This document shows positions 19,628 to 28,598 of a DNA stretch of 64,000 nt, in pieces; position 1 is the stretch's first letter; each line of letters opens with the position of its first letter. The stretch is from Deltaproteobacteria bacterium (lineage in GTDB: Bacteria > Myxococcota_A > Bradymonadia > REDH01). The notes under the pieces were generated by a model, which worked only from the letters and a program-made list of their open reading frames with translations, had not been told where the DNA came from and searched no databases. The DNA lies in assembly GCA_007693585.1 (NCBI GenBank), contig REDH01000075.1, positions 1-64,000 of the forward strand. The letters run 5' to 3'. The position numbers and the translations under genes were made by a program.

Positions 19628-19724
19628 CGTGGCCAGACCCCGACTTGTCGATGCGCCCGCCAACCGCTAGAGTCACGAGGCCCTTCTGCCGGAGGGACTC
19701 CGACGCGTTTCCTCCGTGTGTCCC

Positions 19725-19916
19725 ATGGCACTGATCGAGATCACCAGCCTTCTTCTCGCGCTGGCAGCGGTGGCTGCCTTCTCCTGGATGGTCGTCTTCC
19801 TGCACGACGGGGCGTTCCTGTCCGGCCTTCTCGTTTCCGGCGTCGGCCTGCTCCTCCTGCGCGCGTCCACGGCGACGGCGCGGGTAGCCGGATACGCCAT
19901 GCGGTCGGAGCGCTAG
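19725..19916 (+). CDS. Small two-TM membrane protein
   Basis: A 63-aa frame from ATG 19725 (GTG at 19716 is an alternative) encodes two hydrophobic helices (LLLALAAVAAFSWMVVFL and GLLVSGVGLLLL) and ends in Arg-rich AMRSER. It ends 3 bp before the next gene and lies between two same-strand envelope genes, which supports its being real. The ribosome-binding signal is weak. The family is unknown. Confidence 0.45.
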   Translation: MALIEITSLLLALAAVAAFSWMVVFLHDGAFLSGLLVSGVGLLLLRASTATARVAGYAMRSER

Positions 19917-19919
19917 GAC

Positions 19920-20990
19920 ATGCGAGTGCGTCTTCCGAGCACACTGCGGACCCTCGCGAGGGCTGCGAGCCTGGGACTCGTCGCCCTGGCGGCGACGTCC
20001 TGCGAGCGGGAGCAGGAGCATTCGATGGCGTTCGCTGCCGAGATCGACCGCCACCACGAGGCTGTGGTTCACGACCTGTTCGATCGGGCGACCAGCCCCC
20101 GTGCCGTCGTGGCCACGGTGGGTGATCGGGACCTGCGCGTGGTCGACGTCGCGCTTTGGCTCGAACTGTTTCCGATGCTGTCGGTGGACCAGGCCGTGGA
20201 GGATCTGATCGAGCTTCTGGCCATGGTCGAGACCTCGAGCGCGGAGGGAACGGCCTGGCCGGATGCGCTCGCGGACGGCGCTCAGCGTGGCCGGGCGAGG
20301 GGGTGGATGCGCACGGTCTCCGCGGATGAGCAGCCGGCCTCGTCGATGACGGACGGCGAGGTCGCTGCGGAGAGCCTGCCCGATGTCGTCCTCTCCCAGC
20401 TCGGTCGACCTGCCACGCGTATGGTCAGCCACGTGCTGGTGCCTCTCCCGGCCGACGCTTCGGAGGGTCTCTGGCGCAGTGCGGAACACCTTGTCCGGGA
20501 GCTGGCCGAGGACCTGAACGCACTGCCTGAACCGAGCCGCCAGGATCTGGCTGACGCCGTGGCGGTGCGGCTGGAGCGCGAAAGCGATGATGTACCGGCG
20601 GGCGTGCGTGTCGAGGGGCCCTTTCGTGTCGCCGAACGAAACCGGGGCGTGGTCCCCGGAGGTGGTGTTCGCACCGTCGTGCTTCCCTTCGCAGAGGCGG
20701 CGTTCGCCGGACCGGTGGGACAGCTCGGAGAGCCGGTGCGGACGCGGTTTGGGGTGCACGCCATCCTCGTGCACGGCCATGTCGACGCGAGCTGGGCGGT
20801 GACGGATGAGGAGGTTGACAGGATCCTGCGTGGCCAGGCCCGGGCCGAGCAGGCAGGGAACGCCCTGGTGGACCTGCGCAGGAGACATCGGGCCGTCGTG
20901 GATGCCGAAGCTGCCGAGCTTCTGTCGCTGGATGCGTTCGAGCGAATGCGACGAGAGCGGGCCGAGGCGCTCGCGCCTGGGCAACCGTGA
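19920..20990 (+). CDS. Parvulin-type (PpiC/SurA-like) peptidyl-prolyl isomerase lipoprotein
   Basis: Protein of 356 aa with signal and lipobox-like ATSC, so it is probably tethered to a membrane and periplasm-facing. The C-terminal half has the rotamase pattern: RMVSHVLVPLP (usual ..asHILv), then FAEAAFAGPVGQLGEPVRTRFGVHAILV, matching the family's F.eaAf.l..G.is.pv.t.fG.HiI.v. This supports a PrsA/SurA-like chaperone or prolyl isomerase for exported proteins. N-terminal VATVGDRDLRVVDVALWL resembles the chaperone segment. It closes the 18378-20990 envelope operon. Confidence 0.75.
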   Translation: MRVRLPSTLRTLARAASLGLVALAATSCEREQEHSMAFAAEIDRHHEAVVHDLFDRATSPRAVVATVGDRDLRVVDVALWLELFPMLSVDQAVEDLIELLAMVETSSAEGTAWPDALADGAQRGRARGWMRTVSADEQPASSMTDGEVAAESLPDVVLSQLGRPATRMVSHVLVPLPADASEGLWRSAEHLVRELAEDLNALPEPSRQDLADAVAVRLERESDDVPAGVRVEGPFRVAERNRGVVPGGGVRTVVLPFAEAAFAGPVGQLGEPVRTRFGVHAILVHGHVDASWAVTDEEVDRILRGQARAEQAGNALVDLRRRHRAVVDAEAAELLSLDAFERMRRERAEALAPGQP

Positions 20991-21011
20991 GGCGCCGACC
21001 TTGCCCGTGAC

Positions 21012-21839
21012 TCAGCGGGACAGCAGGAACGTCAGGTTGTCCGCGATCCATCGGCGCGCATCGTCCAGTCGTGGATAGCGCTCCTCCAGCGCACGGAATG
21101 CGCGGTGGTGGAGCCGGTGCTCACCCGCCACGGATGCGGTCACTTCGTCCAGTGGTGGCGCCGCGAAGTGGCAGAGTTCGTGGAAGACAACCTGTCCGGT
21201 GACCCAGAGGGGGACGCCGGGATCATCGAGGGCCGGGTGAATGACGATGCTGTTCTCGGTCAGACGCGCGGAGCCCAGTCGGATTGCGCGCCTTCGAGGG
21301 CCAGCGGGAGGTCGGCGCCCCCAGCCGATGCGCAGCGGCGAATGGCCGTTCAACTCCGGGAGCAGACCGATGCCTTCCTGAAAAAGGGGCCTCAGGTCGG
21401 TGAATCGACCTTGCGGGGCAAGTCGCATCAACCGTCGAGAGGGCAGACTTCGGCGCACGTCGTCTCGCCTCGCCAGCTCGTCGAGCAGTTCCGCGGTCCA
21501 CGGAGGAAAGCGGCTTCGGGCCGCGGCAGCGGCGAGCGCTCTGGCCGTGCGTTCGGGTTCGAGGAGCAGCGCCCAGTGCATGGTGGCTTCGGACACACCG
21601 CGGTGCTGCCCGGAGGGATCAAGCCGGACGTCCACTCGGCGACGAACGTGAATGGCGAGGCTGCGCAGTCGGAGTGCGGGGGAGCCGAAAGCGACCAATT
21701 CGTCGGCCCGCTGCCGAAGGGTCACTCGATCCAGAGGCACCCGCGACCAGGCGGGAGCGCGGCCAAGGAACCGCAAGGAGACCTCCGCATCGGGAGGGAG
21801 CCAGAGGTCGAGCTGTCCGTGGGGGGCGGGCAAGGTCAC
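21012..21839 (-). CDS. SprT/YgjP-like zinc metallopeptidase-fold protein
   Basis: Protein of 275 aa from a GTG at 21839, 20 bp after valS; the track's upstream extension overlaps valS and is rejected. The C-terminal ~110 residues contain RLTENSIVIHPALDDPGVPLWVTG, VVFHELCHFAAP (HExxH) and, ~20 residues on, GEHRLHHRAFRALEERYP, whose His fits the third zinc ligand in SprT/YgjP-type proteins (..Hg..F). The N-terminal half is Arg-rich with beta character and unassigned. It may act in DNA-protein crosslink or protein clearance as in SprT, but the substrate is unknown. Confidence 0.65.
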   Translation of the reverse strand: MTLPAPHGQLDLWLPPDAEVSLRFLGRAPAWSRVPLDRVTLRQRADELVAFGSPALRLRSLAIHVRRRVDVRLDPSGQHRGVSEATMHWALLLEPERTARALAAAAARSRFPPWTAELLDELARRDDVRRSLPSRRLMRLAPQGRFTDLRPLFQEGIGLLPELNGHSPLRIGWGRRPPAGPRRRAIRLGSARLTENSIVIHPALDDPGVPLWVTGQVVFHELCHFAAPPLDEVTASVAGEHRLHHRAFRALEERYPRLDDARRWIADNLTFLLSR

Positions 21840-21859
21840 TGCCGTGAAGTACTGAAGAT

Positions 21860-24613
21860 TCAGCCGAGCCGGGCGAGGGCGGCCTCGAGGCTGGAGCGGG
21901 TCTGCCGGGCGGCTTCGAGGCGAGCCCGGTCCCTGGCGACGACGTCTGCGGGAGCACGCTCGACGAACCGTGGGTTGCCCAGCTTGCGCTCGAAGAATGC
22001 GATGTCCTCGATGGCGCGATCGAGCTCCTTGCGGATTCGTTCGCGCTCGGCGCCAGGGTCGACGAGTCCCTCGAACGGAATGACGATCTCCACCCCGGAG
22101 ACCACGGATGTCGCAGCATCGTCGGGCCGGCTGGTCTCCGGAGGCCCTGTTTCGATAAGCTCGGCTCGCGTGAGGCGCTTGATGAAGCGCTCGCCTTCGC
22201 GAACGGCGAGAGCTGCCTCGGGGTTGGCGGTGAGCAGCAGAACGCGGGGCAGCGACCGGCCGGGGGGAATCTGACTCTCGCTCCGGATTCGGCGGATCGC
22301 GGTCACCACTTCGGTCATGAGCGTGACCCGGGCCGACTCCTCGGGCCATCGACTCATGGAGGAGGACTCGGGGAATCGCGCGTGGCAGAGCAGCTCGTCC
22401 GGTCGCTCCGCAAGGTGCAGCGCTCCCCACAGCTCCTCGGTGATGAAGGGCGTGAAGGGATGGAGGAGTTTCAGAAGGCTGTCGAGGACGTGGCGGAGGG
22501 TGAGCTGTGCCGCCCGTCGGGCTTCCGGGGAGTCCTCGTCGTGGAGCACGGGCTTGGCGAGCTCGACGTACCAGTCGCAGAATTCGTGCCAGGCGAAGTC
22601 ATACAGGGCCTGGGCGGCCTCGTTGAAGCGGAAGTCACCAAGCGCTCGCTCCACCACCGCGCACGTATCGGCCAGTCGGGTCAGGATCCACTTGTCGTTG
22701 GACGAGAGGCCTGGTTCTCCGGAGGGCGCCGGTGCCGGTCCGGTCATTTCTCCAACGTGCATGTTGGCGAAACGAACGGCATTCCACAGCTTGTTGAGGA
22801 AGGCGCGGTAGCCCTCCACGCGACGGACATCCAGCTTGATGTCGCGCCCGGCCGCGGCGTAGATGGCCAGGGTGAGCCGAAGCGCGTCGGCCCCCTGGGC
22901 TTCGATGCCGTCCGGGAAGTCGCGCAGGAGCTGCTGATACGTGTCCCGTTCGCGCGGGTCGAGTCGGTCCGGGTGCACGCCGTCAATGAGGTGGAGGGGA
23001 TCGATCACATTGCCCACGGACTTCGACATCTTCTGTCCGTGCCGGTCGCGTACCATCGCGTGCAGGAAGACGGTTCGGAACGGGACATCGTCCATGGCGT
23101 ACAGACCCATCATGATCATGCGGGCAACCCAGAAGAACAGGATATCGAATCCCGTCTCGAGGACCTCCGTGGGATAGAAGCGCCGAAGGTCTTCCGTGTC
23201 CTCCGGCCAGCCCAGCGTGGAGAATGGCCACAGCGCCGAGCTGAACCAGGTGTCGAGGACGTCCTCCTCCTGATGGATCGCATCCGAGCCGCAGTGCGCA
23301 CACCGGTCCGGATCCTGACGAGCCACGGTGACTTCGCCGCAGGACTCGCAGTTCCAGGCGGGAATCCGGTGTCCCCACCAGAGCTGGCGGGAGATGCACC
23401 AGTCGCGGATGTTCTCCATCCAGTGGAAGTAGGTGCTTTCCCACTGCTCGGGTACGATCCGGATGCGTCCGTCGCGAACGGCGGCGATGGCCGGCTCCGC
23501 AAGGGGCTGCGCCCTCACGAACCACTGCTTCCCGATGCTCATGGGTTCGACGATGGCTCCGGTGCGCTGGGACCGGCCGCGGGCCAGCCGATGGGCCTCG
23601 ATTCGCACGAGGAAGCCCTGGGCCTCGAGATCCTCGACGACCCGGTCACGGGCCACTTCACGATCGAGTCCGCGGTATCGCTCCGGGACCTCGTCGTTGA
23701 GGCAGCCGTCGAGGTCCAGGATCGTGATCGAGGGGAGCGTATTCCGACGTCCGGTTTCGAAGTCGTTGAAGTCGTGTGCTGGCGTGATCTTGACGGCTCC
23801 ACTGCCGAACGCCATGTCGGCGGCTTCCGGATCGGTGATGATGGGGATGGTCCGGTCCGTGAGGGGCAGCGCCACGCTCTTCCCGTGGAGGTGCGTGTAG
23901 CGTGGATCATCGGGGTGCACAGCCACGGCGGTGTCGCCGAGGAGCGTCTCCGGCCGGGTGGTGGCCACGACGATTCGGTCGTCGGAGTCCACGACCGGGT
24001 AGGCGATGTGCCAGAGGTGTCCGTCCTCCTCTTCCTGCTCCACCTCGAGGTCCGAGAGCACGGTCTGGCCGACCGGATCCCAGTTGACGAGGCGGTCATC
24101 CCGGTGAATGAGGCCGTCTTCCCAAAGCCTGACGAAGATCTCGCGCACGGCTCGGCTGAGGCCTTCGTCGAGGGTGAAGCGCTCCCTGCTCCAGTCGAGG
24201 CTGGAGCCCATTCGCTTCATCTGGGACACGATGCGGTCGCCGTATTGGTCCTTCCATTCCCAGACGCGGTCGACGAACGCATCGCGTCCGAGCGTGGGTC
24301 GATCGAGGCCCTCCTCACGGAGGCTGCGTTCGACCACCATCTGGGTCGCGATGCCTGCGTGGTCGGTTCCCGGGAGCCACAGGGCTTCGTAGCCGGACAT
24401 TCTTCGGTGCCGAATCAGGATGTCCTGGAGCGTGTTGCCAAGAGCGTGCCCCATGTGGAGTGCGCCGGTGACGTTGGGGGGGGGCAGCACGATGGTCCAT
24501 GCGGGCCGGTCGCTGGACGCGTTGGCCCTGAAGGCGTCCGCGCGCTCCCAACGATCGGAGCCACGTTGCTCCACTCGGGTGGGGTCGTAGCCTGCGTCGA
24601 GTTCCGTGCTCAT
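21860..24613 (-). CDS. valS: Valyl-tRNA synthetase
   Basis: Class I synthetase charging tRNA-Val, 917 aa. It starts at ATG 24613 after GAGGTGAC. It shows the PPPNVTGALHMGHALGNT (HIGH) motif, CP1 editing-domain signatures (VVATTRPETLLGDTAVAV; GSGAVKITPAHDFND), WWGHRIPAWNC, and QKMSKSVGNVIDP (KMSKS). It ends in the long helical arm typical of ValS, from GAERERIRKELDRAIEDI to the stop. It is followed at 20 bp by the SprT-like gene. Confidence 0.97.
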   Translation of the reverse strand: MSTELDAGYDPTRVEQRGSDRWERADAFRANASSDRPAWTIVLPPPNVTGALHMGHALGNTLQDILIRHRRMSGYEALWLPGTDHAGIATQMVVERSLREEGLDRPTLGRDAFVDRVWEWKDQYGDRIVSQMKRMGSSLDWSRERFTLDEGLSRAVREIFVRLWEDGLIHRDDRLVNWDPVGQTVLSDLEVEQEEEDGHLWHIAYPVVDSDDRIVVATTRPETLLGDTAVAVHPDDPRYTHLHGKSVALPLTDRTIPIITDPEAADMAFGSGAVKITPAHDFNDFETGRRNTLPSITILDLDGCLNDEVPERYRGLDREVARDRVVEDLEAQGFLVRIEAHRLARGRSQRTGAIVEPMSIGKQWFVRAQPLAEPAIAAVRDGRIRIVPEQWESTYFHWMENIRDWCISRQLWWGHRIPAWNCESCGEVTVARQDPDRCAHCGSDAIHQEEDVLDTWFSSALWPFSTLGWPEDTEDLRRFYPTEVLETGFDILFFWVARMIMMGLYAMDDVPFRTVFLHAMVRDRHGQKMSKSVGNVIDPLHLIDGVHPDRLDPRERDTYQQLLRDFPDGIEAQGADALRLTLAIYAAAGRDIKLDVRRVEGYRAFLNKLWNAVRFANMHVGEMTGPAPAPSGEPGLSSNDKWILTRLADTCAVVERALGDFRFNEAAQALYDFAWHEFCDWYVELAKPVLHDEDSPEARRAAQLTLRHVLDSLLKLLHPFTPFITEELWGALHLAERPDELLCHARFPESSSMSRWPEESARVTLMTEVVTAIRRIRSESQIPPGRSLPRVLLLTANPEAALAVREGERFIKRLTRAELIETGPPETSRPDDAATSVVSGVEIVIPFEGLVDPGAERERIRKELDRAIEDIAFFERKLGNPRFVERAPADVVARDRARLEAARQTRSSLEAALARLG

Positions 24614-24700
24614 GTCACCTCTGTCGTTCCATGCGTCGGTGGACCTCCTGCGGGCGCAGCGGCAACACCGAGCGGTGGTCTGCTGCAGCGCAGGCGCAGG

Positions 24701-24729
24701 GTTCTACTCCTCGAATGGCGACGGCACAA
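24701..24729 (-). promoter_or_regulatory. Putative valS promoter
   Basis: Minus-strand TTGTGC (24729-24724), 17 bp, TAGAAC (24706-24701), with a leader of ~85 nt to the valS ATG. This is one of the clearest examples of the recurrent TTGnnn-N17-TAGnnn layout. Confidence 0.45.
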
Positions 24730-24812
24730 CCCACGCCTGCCACGGTGCGCGGCAGGGGTGCGTCGCGGTGCCGTCGTCCCGGGAGGGGTGCGGGGAGGCC
24801 CGGCGGTTCGCG

Positions 24813-26063
24813 TCAGTCCTGCGTGTCGCGGTTGCCGATGCCCTCTGCGACACGCCGTTCGGCGATGGAGGGAAGCTCCTTTTCCACGAACGCGTCGATG
24901 CGGGTCTTGGTGTAGGATTCGATTCGCGAGGCGAGCTGTTCGCGAAGCAGTTGCGCGAGCAGTTCGCGGACGATAGCGGGGAGTTCTTCCCGCACGATGG
25001 CCCGCAGTGCTTCAGGATCCAGCGGGCTCGCTGCGGGAGGGCCGGCGGCCGGGGCTTCCGTCGTGGGGGCTTGCGGGAGCCGGGAGGCTGTCTCCGGAGT
25101 TGCATCCATCGCCGAGGCAGCAGGGCCGGGTGCCTCGGGCGGAGGTGCCGGGGCTGCAGGTGCAGCCGGCGGCGCGGCAGCGGCTTCGTCGTCGACACTG
25201 GGCTGGTCCGAGGTGATGGCCTCGTTCCGTGGCATCGCAGGCCGGGCGGGGCGCGATGCAGGGGGCGGCATGAGCGGGCCAGGGCCTCGGAGGCCTCCCG
25301 GTCTGGGCAGTGCCCCCGGGGGGCGGAGGGAACCGGTGGAGGGTCTCCGCGGCGGGGGTGAGGCGGGGAGGGGGGGGCTCGTCGGTGGAGCCGGGGGTTC
25401 GTTGTCGATTGCGCCGATCTCGACGTCGAGGTCGGCGGTGTCGTCGTCCCCCATGGCGTCGGCCGGCATTGCGGCCTCGGGCTCGGCGGTGTCGTCGACG
25501 AAGACGAGGTCATCTTGCTCGTCGGGGTGCTCATGGAAGTCCGCGGACGTTCCCTCGTCCTCCTCGTCGTCGATGACGAAGACGATCTCTTCCTCGCCGT
25601 CCGGGTCGTCGACGGACGTGCCGATCGGGTCCAGGCTGTCGTCGGGTTCCGGTGCGGCGGGTTCCGGTGCGGCGGGAGGTGCAGCATCCCCCGTGGCAGC
25701 GAGCGCCTCGTCGATGGTCTCGAGCAGCGCCTCGCTGCGAAACGGCTTCAGGATGGATGCGTGTGCGCCGGCGGCGACAGCGTCGGCGTCCTCGTGGGGG
25801 TGCCACCGGCCGCCCACGAGGATGATGCGCATCTGGCTGCAGTCGGGATCTGCGCGGAGCGCCTGGCACAGGTCGACACCACTGCCATCCGGGAGGTGGT
25901 AGTCGATCAGGGCGATGTCCGGGGCGTGCGTGCGGATCTGGTCGCGCGCCTCGGCGGCTGACGCGGCGGTGAGCACGGTCCAGTCGGTGTTCCGGAACAT
26001 CCAGTCCACCGCGGTGGTGACGGTGGTGCTGTCATCGACGATCAAAAGGGTCTTCGCCATCAT
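24813..26063 (-). CDS. Response regulator with disordered linker and C-terminal helical domain
   Basis: Protein of 416 aa (tandem ATGATG start). Residues 1-120 form a receiver domain: LLIVDDS (acidic pocket), the phospho-acceptor Asp in DIALIDYHLPDGSG, and ILKPFRSEALL with the conserved Lys-Pro. Residues ~125-335 are a long Asp/Glu-rich and then Pro/Ala-rich linker. The last ~70 residues are predicted helical (LDPEALRAIVREELPAIVREL onward), a tail seen on single-domain-type regulators in this lineage. There is no DNA-binding domain, so output is probably by protein interaction. No histidine kinase is adjacent. Confidence 0.85.
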   Translation of the reverse strand: MMAKTLLIVDDSTTVTTAVDWMFRNTDWTVLTAASAAEARDQIRTHAPDIALIDYHLPDGSGVDLCQALRADPDCSQMRIILVGGRWHPHEDADAVAAGAHASILKPFRSEALLETIDEALAATGDAAPPAAPEPAAPEPDDSLDPIGTSVDDPDGEEEIVFVIDDEEDEGTSADFHEHPDEQDDLVFVDDTAEPEAAMPADAMGDDDTADLDVEIGAIDNEPPAPPTSPPLPASPPPRRPSTGSLRPPGALPRPGGLRGPGPLMPPPASRPARPAMPRNEAITSDQPSVDDEAAAAPPAAPAAPAPPPEAPGPAASAMDATPETASRLPQAPTTEAPAAGPPAASPLDPEALRAIVREELPAIVRELLAQLLREQLASRIESYTKTRIDAFVEKELPSIAERRVAEGIGNRDTQD

Positions 26064-26095
26064 CCGCCTGTCGCTGCCTGGGGTTGTCCGGTCAC

Positions 26096-26126
26096 TGCCC
26101 GGCGTTCGGTTGAACGTGCCCGGGCA
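26096..26126 (-). promoter_or_regulatory. Structured leader hairpin before the response regulator
   Basis: TGCCCGG and CCGGGCA enclose a second perfect stem, CGTTC-4 nt-GAACG, with a 3-nt bulge. It lies ~33 nt upstream of the ATG at 26063 and within the predicted transcript. No T-run follows it. It could be a 5' UTR control hairpin or a dyad operator. Confidence 0.35.
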
Positions 26127-26216
26127 GTTCGGCGTCGTCGAGCCGGGCTTCTGGCTCCGACGAACGGCCGGGTGGGCCGAGGCAAGCCAGCTCCGCTCTC
26201 CTGACGCCTCGGCGGG

Positions 26217-26244
26217 CGTATCACCTTGCCCGGCGGATCGTCAA
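26217..26244 (-). promoter_or_regulatory. Putative response-regulator promoter
   Basis: Minus-strand TTGACG (26244-26239), 16 bp, GATACG (26222-26217). The -35 overlaps the TGA stop of the upstream M61-like gene. The predicted leader of ~150 nt includes the hairpin at 26096-26126. Confidence 0.3.
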
Positions 26245-28598
26245 CTTCCGCGCGCCGGACAGGGCGGCAAGGGGGTCGTGGAGGCCGGGGAGTGCTCGAG
26301 GGCGGAAATGGTGAGCGGTCCGGCAGCGGAAGACAGATGGAGGCGTCCGTCGCTGTCGGATTCGAGGGCGGCGCACACGCTGCGCCAGGCGTCGTCGACC
26401 AGGCGCGCGAGTTCCCCGGATTCGAGTCGAAGGGCCACGAAGCGAGCGCCGTCCGTGACCAGGTGCTCGGCCCCGATGGAGACGGTGGTGCCGTCTGCCA
26501 GTTCGGCGAGTGGAGGTGTGGTGTTCAGGCGCAGGCGGGTGACGAAATGCCCCGTGAGGTCGACGAGCACCGGATACGTGTAGGGCGGAATACGGAGGAC
26601 CCATGTACCGGCTGTGGTTCGTTCGAGCGAGCGGTGGAAGAGGGCGGCGAGCCGTTGGTTCGTGAAGCGGACACCCTCGTGATGCCATCGCCCGAACGGA
26701 TCGAGACGGATCTCCTCGAGTGGTGAGCCATGGGCAAGAAAGTTGCGAACGGCCGAGGGGATCTCGGGATCGGACAGTGCGCGGTCGCGAAGAAGATCGA
26801 GTCGATTGACGTTGGTCATGCCGAGGAACTCGTGCGGATGGGATGTGCCGGGGGGCGAGGCTGCTCGCTCCGGTTCCGGCAGGACTCCTCGGCGGAGGTA
26901 GCGGCTGAGGCGCTCCCCGTCCACCAGCACGAGGCGGTGATCGTCGACGACGCGGGGCTCGCCCCGGAGGACGATCGTTCGCGTTCCGGGAGTGCTGGGG
27001 ATGGCGACGGACAGGTACTCCTCGCCGGTCCGGTGCGTGGCGAGTACGGGCTGGCTGGCGAGCTGCATTCCCCGCTGCAGTCCCGCACGGTCGGCTGGCG
27101 AGCCGGGGACCACGGACGTGATGTACCAGGTGTTCCGAAACGTCCGGTCGAATCGAAGGCCGAAGTCCATCACCGTGACGGACCGGACGGACGTGGCGAT
27201 GCCGATGTCCGAGAGTGCCGGGAGAAGCGAGGCGAGAGACTCTCCCGTCGCCGTTGCGCGCTGCACGGCGGTCCAGTCTCCGCCGGTCCGGGACTCGAGC
27301 AGGGACATGAGTCGCGCGGTCGTCAGTGACGCTCTCGTCTGCCGTGGTTGCTCGGCGAGCCACGTGACGAACGCCCCAAGACTGTCTTCCCCACGGGACC
27401 GCAGTCCGAGATCGATGATTGCCCCCAGGAGCAGTCCGACGTCGTAGGGCAGACGCTGCTCGGCGCCATGGGGGGGGGCGTGCGAGAACACGAGCATGTC
27501 CTGGACATCGTGTCCGGCGATGGCGCGCCAGGCGGCGTCGAGTCGGCTGGCGAAGGCGCTCGGAGGCATGAGCTCGGCTGCAGACAGGGACAGCAGGGCG
27601 AGATAGTCCGTGACTCCCTCGATGAACCACCCCATGTCGCTGGCCGAGCGGGGCGCGGGGCGGATGCGATGACCGATCAGCCGATGCATCTCCTCGTGCG
27701 CGACGAGTTCGACGAGAGCGTGTCCGAGAGGCGGTCCTTCGGGGGGCACCTCGAGGATGTGTCCCCCGGGGAATGCCGTCCCCGTCAGCGGATTGAGCGG
27801 GTCGACGCGGGGGACGAGAACGGTCCAGGTCTGCCGATGGCGATGAAGGCGACGCTGGGCGCGGATGACGTTGCAGATCAGCTCGGGGAGGGCGTCGGGA
27901 ACGGGGACGGCGCTGAACACGGAGAGGAGCTCGCCTGCACAGAGATGGTCGAGGGCGCGCCACCGACCCGCGAGAAGGACGGCGTCGTGCAGCTCGGAGA
28001 GCGTGACCTCGCGGTCGCGCGGCAGACCGGCGGCGACGATGTCGCCGGAGAGGGTCACGCGAATACGAGGCGACAGGGGGAGATTCAAAGGAGCGGGCAT
28101 CAGCGCGAATCCGGAGGCGAGCAAGCGGTCCCCATCCGAGAAGGCCCGATGCCTCGTCGCGTCATCGAACACGCGAGTGGCCGGTGTGAGTGCCCACGAG
28201 ACGGTGACCGGTCCCCTCCCGTCGGTCTGGAGCAGGAATCGCCCCGGACCGGCCGAAAGCACACGCAGGGGCACGCCTTCGTGGTCCGTGGCCGAGATGC
28301 CATGAATGTCATCCATGAACCCGGTGCGGCCCGCGAGGCTGGTCGGGAAGGCGAGGTCCAGCGGCCCGCCGGCGCCGGCGAGCAGCTCCTCCGGGACAAC
28401 AAGGCGCGCGCGCAGCGAAGGGCCCCGATCGGCAGTGACGGTCAGTTCGAGCAGGGCCTCCGGTGCTGTTCGTGACCGCTCTGCCTCGGGCGACTGGCGC
28501 GACCCGCAACCCGACAGCGCTCCCAGGAGTACCAGGAGCAGGAAACCGGCGCTGACAGCATCAGGTGATGAATCGAACAGGGGAAACTGTGCGGGCAT
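26241..28598 (-). CDS. M61-like metallopeptidase lipoprotein with PDZ-like domain
   Basis: Exported protein of 785 aa. ATG 28598 has CGGAG 6-7 nt upstream. The leader ends with lipobox LSGC (Cys32). A beta-rich N-terminal part precedes the zinc site HEEMH at about residues 301-305, with the third ligand Glu in GWFIEGVTDYLA about 21 residues on. This spacing and GWF.EG.TDY match M61/M1-type gluzincins. Residues ~480-530 (DFGLRFDRTFRNTWYITSVVPGSPADRAGLQRGM) form a PDZ-like module, usual in M61 glycyl aminopeptidases. The remainder is unassigned. It is the likely first gene of the minus-strand set, divergent from the TPR operon. Confidence 0.75.
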   Translation of the reverse strand: MPAQFPLFDSSPDAVSAGFLLLVLLGALSGCGSRQSPEAERSRTAPEALLELTVTADRGPSLRARLVVPEELLAGAGGPLDLAFPTSLAGRTGFMDDIHGISATDHEGVPLRVLSAGPGRFLLQTDGRGPVTVSWALTPATRVFDDATRHRAFSDGDRLLASGFALMPAPLNLPLSPRIRVTLSGDIVAAGLPRDREVTLSELHDAVLLAGRWRALDHLCAGELLSVFSAVPVPDALPELICNVIRAQRRLHRHRQTWTVLVPRVDPLNPLTGTAFPGGHILEVPPEGPPLGHALVELVAHEEMHRLIGHRIRPAPRSASDMGWFIEGVTDYLALLSLSAAELMPPSAFASRLDAAWRAIAGHDVQDMLVFSHAPPHGAEQRLPYDVGLLLGAIIDLGLRSRGEDSLGAFVTWLAEQPRQTRASLTTARLMSLLESRTGGDWTAVQRATATGESLASLLPALSDIGIATSVRSVTVMDFGLRFDRTFRNTWYITSVVPGSPADRAGLQRGMQLASQPVLATHRTGEEYLSVAIPSTPGTRTIVLRGEPRVVDDHRLVLVDGERLSRYLRRGVLPEPERAASPPGTSHPHEFLGMTNVNRLDLLRDRALSDPEIPSAVRNFLAHGSPLEEIRLDPFGRWHHEGVRFTNQRLAALFHRSLERTTAGTWVLRIPPYTYPVLVDLTGHFVTRLRLNTTPPLAELADGTTVSIGAEHLVTDGARFVALRLESGELARLVDDAWRSVCAALESDSDGRLHLSSAAGPLTISALEHSPASTTPLPPCPARGS

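Noticed and set aside
22382-24976. 864-aa plus-strand ORF
   Set aside because: Antisense shadow of valS, running past its start into a spacer.
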